NCBI GenBank assembly: GCA_015491595.1
Contig: WFVP01000391.1
Location: 1-12,150, forward strand
Direction: 5' to 3'
Length of the DNA stretch: 12,150 bases
DNA from: Anaerolineales bacterium
Lineage (GTDB): Bacteria > Chloroflexota > Anaerolineae > Anaerolineales > DRMV01
In this document: one piece after another, positions 1-5,997 of the stretch
Numbering within the stretch: the stretch's first letter is position 1
How the letters are laid out: every line of letters begins with the position of its first letter
Notes under the pieces: model-generated
Databases searched by the model: none
What the model was told of the DNA's origin: nothing
Seen by the model: the letters and a program-made list of their open reading frames with translations, nothing else
Program-made: the position numbers and the translations under genes

Positions 1-888
1 CCCCCATTGGGCCTGGTGGGCGAAGGCTCGGAGACCTTCCTCGGGGGTGGGAAGGGGACATCCCAGGGCTTGGGCCAGTTTGTCTGTGCGCAAGGTGAGG
101 CGATGCCCTCGACGGGCGGCGAGCCCGGCTTCTTCCACGGAGACGGGCCGGATGCGCTGGGGGTCGTAGCCGAAGGCTCGGGCCAGGGCCTGTCCGAAGG
201 CGAATTTGGAGAGGCATCGGGAGGCCACGGCGTGGTAGAGACCGGACAGGTTCCGCTCCAGGGCCAGCAGGATGAGGCGGGCCAGGTGGTTCACCAGGAG
301 GGGGCAGAACCACACATCGGCGAAGCCGGGGATGTCCTGGCGTCCTGCGTCCAGCTGGTTCAGGAACCATTCGGCCAGGCTGCGGCGTCCTGAAAGGCTC
401 CATCCGAAGAAGTTAACCCGGAGCACGAGGGCCTGGGGATGGGCCTCCATCACCCCTTGCTCCCCCTGAGCCTTCGTGTAGCCATATACATTCACCGGGT
501 GCGGAGGGTCCTCCTCGGTGTAATCGCCCTTCTGGCCGTCGAACACCGCATCGGTGGAGATATGCACGAAGGGCAGGCCCTCGCGAGCGGCTTCCCGGGC
601 CAGGGAAGCGGGCAGGGCCGCGTTCACCCGGTGGGCCAGCTCGGGGTGCTGTTCGCACGCGTCCACCTGGGCCAGAGCCGCGGTGTGAACCACCGCGTCG
701 GGACGGGCCCAGGCCCAGGCCCGTCTTCGAAACGCGGGGTCCGTCAGGTCCCCCTGAAGGACGGGGAAGGGCGCATGGGGCAGGGCCCGCTGTCGGGCGG
801 TCCCCACCACGTCCCAACCCCGTTGCAGGGCTTCCCAGGCCAGATGGAGTCCCAACAAACCGGTTACCCCGGTAATCCAGATGCGCAT
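1..888 (-). CDS. RmlD-like dTDP-4-dehydrorhamnose reductase family SDR (3' end outside window)
   Basis: The frame is open from an ATG at 888-886 to the window edge: 296 codons with no stop. RmlD proteins are usually about 280-300 residues, so only a few residues should be missing. The N-terminus has the Rossmann motif GVTGLLG (G7, G10, G13). STD at 111-113 followed by VFDG, then a YxxxK pair (Y135, K139) in NVYGYTK, are hallmarks of the RmlD branch of extended SDRs. Known members reduce dTDP-4-dehydro-L-rhamnose with NAD(P)H in the cytoplasm, the last step to dTDP-L-rhamnose. No RmlA, B or C is in the window, so another 4-keto sugar or a non-rhamnose role remains possible. The gene is divergent from the lipoprotein gene to its right and has its own promoter about 30 bases upstream. 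The family call is firm and the substrate is inferred. Confidence 0.85.
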   Translation of the reverse strand, partial: MRIWITGVTGLLGLHLAWEALQRGWDVVGTARQRALPHAPFPVLQGDLTDPAFRRRAWAWARPDAVVHTAALAQVDACEQHPELAHRVNAALPASLAREAAREGLPFVHISTDAVFDGQKGDYTEEDPPHPVNVYGYTKAQGEQGVMEAHPQALVLRVNFFGWSLSGRRSLAEWFLNQLDAGRQDIPGFADVWFCPLLVNHLARLILLALERNLSGLYHAVASRCLSKFAFGQALARAFGYDPQRIRPVSVEEAGLAARRGHRLTLRTDKLAQALGCPLPTPEEGLRAFAHQAQWG

Positions 889-917
889 GGCCCTTTCCCT
901 ACTTAGAACCGGCCGCG

Positions 918-946
918 ATTATAGGGCGATGCGGAACGGGTGTCCA
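918..946 (-). promoter_or_regulatory. Sigma70-type promoter of the RmlD-like gene
   Basis: Read on the minus strand, there is a -35 box TGGACA (946-941, five of six to TTGACA), a 17-base spacer, and a perfect -10 box TATAAT (923-918). A start near 911 would give a leader of about 23 bases before the ATG at 888. The leader holds only a weak purine-rich ribosome site (GGGAAAGGG). Confidence 0.75.
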
Positions 947-958
947 GGGGAGGGGAGC

Positions 959-989
959 CTTCTCCACCAATGCTGCGAAGTGGGAGAAG
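959..989. other. Stem-loop in the divergent intergenic region
   Basis: CTTCTCC at 959-965 is perfectly complementary to GGAGAAG at 983-989, with a 17-base loop. It lies between the minus-strand promoter and the start of the 1121 gene. It could be a leader structure or an operator, or have no function; there is no U-tract to suggest a terminator. Confidence 0.35.
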
Positions 990-1120
990 AATCCTGTTGC
1001 TGTGCGAAACGGGGTCCTTCACACCGCGGGAGGCCCCTGTTCCCCGACGTTTCCCTGACGTTTTGTCCCTACCATGCAGGCAACCCAAAAACGTTTCACG
1101 CTTGTTTGGAGGACAAGGCC

Positions 1121-3433
1121 ATGAAGATGCATCGTCTCATCCTCGTCTCTGTCTTGATGCTGTTGGGCTTTGGATGTCGCCTGTTGTCGGCGTCTCCCGC
1201 GACCTCTCCCGAGGTCGCCATCACCCAGGTGACGCCCCTGACCCAGACTGTGTACTACGGTCAGGCCACGTGTGGGCCGACCACCTTCCTGGTGGGTATT
1301 CAGGTGCAGGGAACCCAACCTCCATCCCAGGTGGGCCTTCAGTACCGTTATGTGGGGTCCCAGCAAAGCGATTGGCTTCAGGTCTTGGGCACGCCCTCAG
1401 GAATGGGACAGTACCAGGTGACCCTCTCCCTGGATGCCGCCACGGCCCAGACGGTGGGAGCCACGGCCCTGGAATACCGGGCGTTTGCCGTGGACGCCCA
1501 GGGGAACATGACGTTCTCGCCGGCGCAGGGGACGTATCAGGTGTATTTGCAGCCCTGTCAGCAGCAGGGCGTCGCGCCGGACCAGGACAGGGAGCCCCCG
1601 CGCATCCTCAACGTGGCCACGTCCAATACCCCGGTGTACTACCAGGGCACGTGTGGTCCTACCTCCCTCACGGTGACGGCCCTGGTGGTAGACAACTCCG
1701 GCCAGGCCCAGGTCACCTTGGAGTACTGGTTCGCCGCGAACAGAGCCCAGGTCTATAAGCTGCCCATGCAGGCCCAGGGCACCCTGTACGCGGTCACCGT
1801 GCCTGTGAACCAGCAGGCGGCCAAGGATTTGCAGGGGAAGTCGAGCCAGCTGGAGTACCGGGTGGTGGCCACGGACGCGGCGGGCAACACCGCCACGTAT
1901 CCCACGGGCGCGCAGGTGGCCGGGGCCGTGGAGGTCTATCCCTGCCAGCAGGCCGGCGGTTCCACGGGTGGGAGCGCGGCCCAACCGCCTCAAAGCGGCG
2001 GCGGTTCCGGGTCGTCCTTGACCATCCAGGACGTACGCACCAATCCCCCTGACGCGACGTATTTCGGAGCCTGCACGGCAGGAGAGACCACGTGGGTCAA
2101 GGTGGAAGTGGTGGTGAACGACATCCAGAAGGTGAAGAAAGCCAAGGTGTACTACCGGTACGAGCTGTCCTCGGCCCCCGGCACGGATTTCCCCGATTCG
2201 GCCCCTATGTACCGCCAACAGGGCATTGGGAACTACATGGCCCATATCGACGTGGGTCAGGAATTGCCCGACCACGCCGCCGTGGACCGCATGGCCTACT
2301 ACGTGGAAATCCTCACTACGGACGGCAAGACGGTGAAGAGTTCCGTCTACTACCACCCCCTGCTCCCCTGCACCGGTCAGGGACAGCCACCTCAACCTCC
2401 GGCGTTGAACATCACCGACGTCTTCATTTACCCCGATACGGCCTTTTACGGTGCGTGCAACGCCGGGGAACCGACGGAAATCTTCTTCCAGGTGACGGTG
2501 AACGATGCGGACCGGGTGGCCTCGGCCACGGTCTACTACGAGTTCTACGCCGGTGGAGCCGGCACCGGGAAGACGGGCGCCCTGAACCTGGGGCTGGACC
2601 AGGGGAATTTCGTGGGTACCCTGGACCTGACGACCCAACTTTCGCCGCAGGACACGGTCGACCAAGTGGTCTACGTCATTGAAGTGACGTCCACGGGCGG
2701 TGATGTGGTCACCTACGGCCCGGACCAGATTTCCGTGCAGACCTGCACCATCACGGGGAACCCGCGGATTCTGTACTTCGAGTCCCTGCACGAGAACAAC
2801 GAGGTGGTGGTCAATCCCGTGTCGCCCCTGCTCTTTCGATGGGAGACGGAAAACGCGAATTGCGGGGTGTACCTGAACGGCGAGTTGGTGAACGAGGACG
2901 AGCCGAACGAGTATGCCGCCGGGCATGTGGGCGAAGGGAGCATCGGAGAGACCCTGACCTTCACGCTGGAGGCCTATGGAGGGGACTGTAGCATGCCCCT
3001 GGTGGACCGGGCGACGGTGACCCTGACGGTGGTGGCGCCCGACTCAGGCCAGGACGACAGCGGAGGCGCCACCAATTACCGGCTGAGCAACTACGAGCAG
3101 CTTTACTTCGGTCAGAGCTTCGACCTGGATTGGGACGGCACCACGGACTTCTACCTGTTCGCAGGGCCGACCCAGTTCACCCTGGAGGCGGAAAACGGTG
3201 CGTCTCTGGCCTACGGCCGATGGGGAGGGGACTACGGAACCACCATTGCCACCTGCTCCGCCATCCTAAACGTCTATGGAGTGAGCTCCGTGGATATCGA
3301 ACTGGACAAGGTTATCTGCATCAAGACCGGCGCTGGATTCTCCGGCTATGTGATTATCGAAGAACTCTACAATGACCCCGATGACCTGACCCAGTCGTAC
3401 ATCATCTTCGGCCTGGCGTCGGAAACACCGTAA
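1121..3433 (+). CDS. Large lipoprotein with four tandem Cys-bounded beta-type repeat domains
   Basis: The start at 1121 is chosen because GGAGGA (1108-1113) sits 7 bases upstream and the protein then begins with a lipoprotein signal: a hydrophobic stretch ending in LGFGC with C19 as the likely lipidated residue. The frame is open further upstream to 881, but that part is intergenic in character. The mature 770-residue protein has four repeats, about 34-146, 162-275, 302-417 and 431-542. Each opens with an I-x-x-V strand and an aromatic pair before a first Cys (C51, C178, C318, C446), and closes on a second Cys (C146, C275, C417, C542), 95-99 residues apart. Repeats 1-2 share TCGPT; repeats 3-4 share GAC-x-AGE. 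A Gly/Ser linker lies near 278-298. An Ig-like segment (about 545-640, C581/C623) and an unassigned C-terminal domain (about 655-770, C712/C733) follow. It is probably an exported surface protein with disulfide-stabilised beta-sandwiches. No enzymatic motif was seen and the function is unknown. Confidence 0.82.
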   Translation: MKMHRLILVSVLMLLGFGCRLLSASPATSPEVAITQVTPLTQTVYYGQATCGPTTFLVGIQVQGTQPPSQVGLQYRYVGSQQSDWLQVLGTPSGMGQYQVTLSLDAATAQTVGATALEYRAFAVDAQGNMTFSPAQGTYQVYLQPCQQQGVAPDQDREPPRILNVATSNTPVYYQGTCGPTSLTVTALVVDNSGQAQVTLEYWFAANRAQVYKLPMQAQGTLYAVTVPVNQQAAKDLQGKSSQLEYRVVATDAAGNTATYPTGAQVAGAVEVYPCQQAGGSTGGSAAQPPQSGGGSGSSLTIQDVRTNPPDATYFGACTAGETTWVKVEVVVNDIQKVKKAKVYYRYELSSAPGTDFPDSAPMYRQQGIGNYMAHIDVGQELPDHAAVDRMAYYVEILTTDGKTVKSSVYYHPLLPCTGQGQPPQPPALNITDVFIYPDTAFYGACNAGEPTEIFFQVTVNDADRVASATVYYEFYAGGAGTGKTGALNLGLDQGNFVGTLDLTTQLSPQDTVDQVVYVIEVTSTGGDVVTYGPDQISVQTCTITGNPRILYFESLHENNEVVVNPVSPLLFRWETENANCGVYLNGELVNEDEPNEYAAGHVGEGSIGETLTFTLEAYGGDCSMPLVDRATVTLTVVAPDSGQDDSGGATNYRLSNYEQLYFGQSFDLDWDGTTDFYLFAGPTQFTLEAENGASLAYGRWGGDYGTTIATCSAILNVYGVSSVDIELDKVICIKTGAGFSGYVIIEELYNDPDDLTQSYIIFGLASETP

Positions 3434-3481
3434 AGGCTCCAGGAGATGAGCGGTTCATTATCCCTTTTGAGGAGGAAGACG

Positions 3482-3787
3482 ATGTCCAACAAAAACTTGT
3501 GGTTGCTGCTCTCGGGTGTCGTGGCCGCCTGTCCCTCCTTCTTCTGCTGTTTGTTCGGTGTGGTGACCCTGATGGGCGCCACCACGTACGAGACGGAGTT
3601 TGGGGGCACCACCAGTCAGGGAACCATGAATCCGGCCAGCGGCCTGCTCTTCCTGTGCCTGGGACTGCTCCCCTGGCTGCTGCCCGCGGGCGTGTGGTTC
3701 TACTTCCGCCGGAAGGAGGACCAACTCCCTCCGCCGTCCACCGGCTCCTTTGGTCCCACCGCGGGCTCGGCGTGGAACGCGGAGTAA
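3482..3787 (+). CDS. Small two-helix membrane protein, unknown function
   Basis: This 101-residue protein starts at the ATG at 3482, behind GAGGAGG (3469-3475, 6-base spacer). An in-frame ATG at 3446 is only 12 bases after the preceding stop, with a Shine-Dalgarno-like AGGAG directly abutting it, so it is less likely. Two hydrophobic segments are visible, about residues 6-32 (containing ACP and FCC cysteines) and 53-75. A polar Gly/Thr loop lies between them and a positively charged FRRK follows, giving a C-terminal tail with a Pro/Ser/Gly-rich stretch. By the positive-inside rule the tail should be cytoplasmic. The gene follows the repeat lipoprotein by 48 bases with no terminator between, so the two are probably co-transcribed and may act together in the membrane. 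I do not recognise a family. Confidence 0.7.
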   Translation: MSNKNLWLLLSGVVAACPSFFCCLFGVVTLMGATTYETEFGGTTSQGTMNPASGLLFLCLGLLPWLLPAGVWFYFRRKEDQLPPPSTGSFGPTAGSAWNAE

Positions 3788-3794
3788 GAACCTT

Positions 3795-3827
3795 GGGGCG
3801 GTGGGAGCATAGGGACCCATCCGCCCC
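3795..3827 (+). terminator. Intercistronic hairpin, possible weak terminator or processing site
   Basis: GGGGCGG (3795-3801) pairs with CCGCCCC (3821-3827). The stem continues with TGGG (3802-3805) against CCCA (3816-3819), with one bulged base and a 10-base loop. Only a poor T-rich stretch follows (TGTTCCTT), so it may attenuate rather than stop transcription into the M48 gene, which starts 36 bases later. Confidence 0.5.
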
Positions 3828-3862
3828 TGTTCCTTCAATCCCTTTCGTCGAGGAGGTTTCCC

Positions 3863-4954
3863 ATGCCCCTTCGTGAGGATTTGAAGACCTTCCCTGGCCT
3901 TTCTTACTTGGCTTTTCAGCATCCCCTGGACCGGGAAGCCCGCAAGGCGTTGGAGGCCATCCCCCTGGTTCCGCGTTTGGTCCGGAAGTGGTCGGAACTG
4001 GTCACCGAGCGCGTGCTGCACCTGGAGCACGCGGCCAACAACTTGCGGGTGAGCGCGGAGCAGTACCCTTCCCTGTACCGACAATACGTGCGCATGGCCC
4101 AGGCCCTGGACATGCGAAAGCTCCCCGCCCTGTATCTGGAAACGTCCAGCACCATCAACGCCTACGCCATGGGGATGGAGGATTACTTCATCGTGGTCAC
4201 CACGGGCCTCATGGAACTCCTGACGGAAGATGAGGTCCTAGCCATCATCGGGCACGAGCTGGGGCACATCAAGTGCGACCACATGCTCTACCGCAACATG
4301 GTGGTGCTGATGTTCAAGTACGGCGCGAACATCCTCGACGCCTTCATCCCCGGCATTGCCCAGGTCATGGTGGTGGGCTTCAAGCTGGCCCTGCTGGAAT
4401 GGAACCGCAAATCGGAGCTTTCGAGTGACCGGGCCGGGCTCCTGGCCACCCAGGACCCCGAGGCCATTGCCGGCGCGCTGGCCAAGCTGGCCGGCTACCT
4501 GGCCTACGAGAACGGCGATAAGGAGGACCTGAACATTCAGGCCGTGTACCAGCAGGCCGAGGATTTCGACGAACTGGACGACGATTCCCTCATCAACAAA
4601 ATCATCAAGCTCAACATGCTCCTGGAGCGCACCCATCCCTTCCCCATCGTCCGGGTGAAGGAGATTCTGGACTGGGCCGAATCGGAACAGTACAAGCGCA
4701 TCCTGGCGGGGGATTACCATGCCCTGGCCGAAGGATACATCCCCGCGGAGAGCCAGGTGCAGGGCCGGCAGGGCCTGTCCACGCCCACCGGTCTGGTGTG
4801 CCCCAAGTGCCGCACGGTATGGACCGCGGACATGGGCTTTTGCGGCAAGTGCGGCGCCAACCTGCGCGGGGCCATGGTGATTTGCGGTGGATGCGGGGAC
4901 CCGGTGCAACCGGGCGAGACGGTGTGTCAGCGTTGCGGTCGGAAACTCGCATAA
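3863..4954 (+). CDS. M48-family zinc metallopeptidase with two C-terminal zinc ribbons
   Basis: The start is set by AGGAGG (3851-3856), 6 bases before the ATG. The 363-residue protein has the gluzincin motif HELGH (H131, E132, H135) and a downstream SELSSDRAG block with E185 as the third zinc ligand. Both are diagnostic of family M48 (HtpX/Ste24-like). The stretch around 141-180 is moderately hydrophobic and may associate with the membrane, but there is no signal peptide and there are no clear N-terminal helices as in HtpX. The C-terminus carries two four-cysteine zinc ribbons: C313/C316/C327/C330 and C341/C344/C355/C358, each CxxC-x10-CxxC. M48 enzymes typically degrade misfolded or membrane proteins. 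The ribbons may recruit a partner or substrate. Its placement between a two-helix membrane protein and a lipoprotein suggests an envelope quality-control or maturation role, which is inferred. The catalytic residues are intact. Confidence 0.93.
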   Translation: MPLREDLKTFPGLSYLAFQHPLDREARKALEAIPLVPRLVRKWSELVTERVLHLEHAANNLRVSAEQYPSLYRQYVRMAQALDMRKLPALYLETSSTINAYAMGMEDYFIVVTTGLMELLTEDEVLAIIGHELGHIKCDHMLYRNMVVLMFKYGANILDAFIPGIAQVMVVGFKLALLEWNRKSELSSDRAGLLATQDPEAIAGALAKLAGYLAYENGDKEDLNIQAVYQQAEDFDELDDDSLINKIIKLNMLLERTHPFPIVRVKEILDWAESEQYKRILAGDYHALAEGYIPAESQVQGRQGLSTPTGLVCPKCRTVWTADMGFCGKCGANLRGAMVICGGCGDPVQPGETVCQRCGRKLA

Positions 4955-4975
4955 CGACGCTAAGGAGAAAGATGC

Positions 4976-5842
4976 ATGATGCGACAACGTCCTTTGTGGT
5001 TGACGGCGGTGTTGGGTGTCCTGGCGGCCGCCAGTCTGTGGGCCTGTGGATGGCTTTCCCTGCCCTCCTCTTCTTCGGGCGCGGCAGGAGGGTCGATTCC
5101 CACGCCTGTCCTCTCGGGTGGCAGTCCTGCTCTGCCAACGCCTGTCTCCCAGGGGCAGGCCGCGGCCACGCCCACCCTTCCGGCCCCTCCGGCGGCCACC
5201 CCGACTCCGGCGGGTACGGGGCTGACCTGCGGTCCCTTCCGCATCATCGTGCCCCAGGCATTGGGCATTCCCTTCCAATGCTTCCAGGCAGACTTCGGAT
5301 ACTTTGACAATTCCACGACGGTGCCCATCCATCGCTGGGGCCTCTCGGCCTCGGACATCTTCTGCGAACATGGGTGCATCGACCTGATTCCCGTGGCCCA
5401 GGTGCAACAGACCCTGGGGAACTTTGTCTTCCCGCCCGAGGGCCAGAACGGCATGGTGATTTTCGAAGCGGTCAAACAGGCCCTGACCTTTCAGGGAGGC
5501 AAGCCGGCCGAGCGCTCCCTGGAAATTCACGGGCAGGCCCTGGTGGTTGCGAACAACCAGGAACTGCGCTACATCGTGCGGGCCATGTCGGTGGACGATG
5601 CGTATGCGGTGTTCGTCACCCTGCCCATCGACGCGCCCATCCTGCCCACGGACCCGGACCCGGCGCTGAATACGAATCCTCAGGCGTTGCAGCCCCTGCC
5701 CGCGTCCATCAGCGACATGCAGGCCATTGAAGCGTACAACCAGCGGGCCGCACAGCAACTGAACCAGCTGCCTCCCGACGCCTTCGTGCCCAACCTGGCC
5801 CTGCTGGACCAGATGGTGCAGAGTCTGGTGTACGCGCCCTGA
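4976..5842 (+). CDS. Lipoprotein with Pro/Thr/Ser-rich linker, unknown function
   Basis: This 288-residue protein follows the M48 stop by 21 bases. AAGGAG (4962-4967) lies 8 bases before the ATG at 4976; a second ATG follows immediately. The N-terminus is a lipoprotein signal with LWAC as lipobox (C24). Residues about 27-82 form a low-complexity Ser/Gly/Pro/Thr/Ala linker containing several PTP motifs, as expected for a tether spanning the cell wall or envelope. The remaining part, about 83-288, looks globular, with four cysteines (C85, C102, C130, C134) that could form two disulfides; C130 and C134 sit in FCEHGC. A helical tail of Gln/Leu/Ala character covers about 247-286. No known domain is recognised. 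The short gap suggests co-translation with the peptidase, making it a candidate partner or substrate. Confidence 0.82.
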   Translation: MMRQRPLWLTAVLGVLAAASLWACGWLSLPSSSSGAAGGSIPTPVLSGGSPALPTPVSQGQAAATPTLPAPPAATPTPAGTGLTCGPFRIIVPQALGIPFQCFQADFGYFDNSTTVPIHRWGLSASDIFCEHGCIDLIPVAQVQQTLGNFVFPPEGQNGMVIFEAVKQALTFQGGKPAERSLEIHGQALVVANNQELRYIVRAMSVDDAYAVFVTLPIDAPILPTDPDPALNTNPQALQPLPASISDMQAIEAYNQRAAQQLNQLPPDAFVPNLALLDQMVQSLVYAP

Positions 5843-5893
5843 GGTGACGACGCGGCGAGTCCCGGCGTTGGACTTGCGACCGGGAGGAGGGAA

Positions 5894-5927
5894 AACCGAG
5901 GCGGTGCCGATCGGTGCCGCCTCGGTT
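5894..5927. terminator. Strong hairpin between convergent genes (bidirectional terminator)
   Basis: An 11-base perfect stem, AACCGAGGCGG (5894-5904) against CCGCCTCGGTT (5917-5927), lies between the two convergent stop codons. In plus-strand RNA the inner part can add two G-U wobbles and two C-G pairs around a GAUC loop, giving about 15 pairs. In minus-strand RNA the same places are A-C mismatches, but the stem is followed by TTTT, the better terminator signature for the GMC gene. Confidence 0.72.
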
Positions 5928-5935
5928 GCTGCGTT

Positions 5936-5954
5936 CCCTGCTTCTCCGGCAGGG
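5936..5954. other. Small second hairpin in the convergent intergenic region
   Basis: CCCTGC (5936-5941) pairs with GCAGGG (5949-5954) around a 7-base loop. It lies 8 bases beyond the main terminator stem. On the minus strand it would be transcribed first. It may stabilise 3' ends or be incidental. Confidence 0.35.
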
Positions 5955-5997
5955 GAGGTAAGGATCCCTTCCATCCATGGAGCCCGGGGGAACCGCT

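Noticed and set aside
881..1120. N-terminal extension of the lipoprotein to an ATG at 881
   Set aside because: It would overlap the divergent RmlD-like start and bury the lipoprotein signal. The ATG at 1121 has a good ribosome site and a signal peptide.
1976..2016. Gly/Ser-rich stretch in the lipoprotein as a DNA microsatellite
   Set aside because: It encodes an ordinary flexible linker between repeat domains 2 and 3, and the codons are varied rather than tandemly repeated.
1397..2926. A 509-codon open frame on the minus strand
   Set aside because: It is antisense to the repeat lipoprotein, has a His/Arg/Gly-rich composition, and has no ribosome site or domain.
5899..5925. Resemblance of GAGGCGGTGCCG to a T-box antiterminator motif
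   Set aside because: Key bases differ (CGGT instead of UGGN). There is no stem I region upstream, and no plus-strand gene lies downstream to regulate. A terminator explains it.
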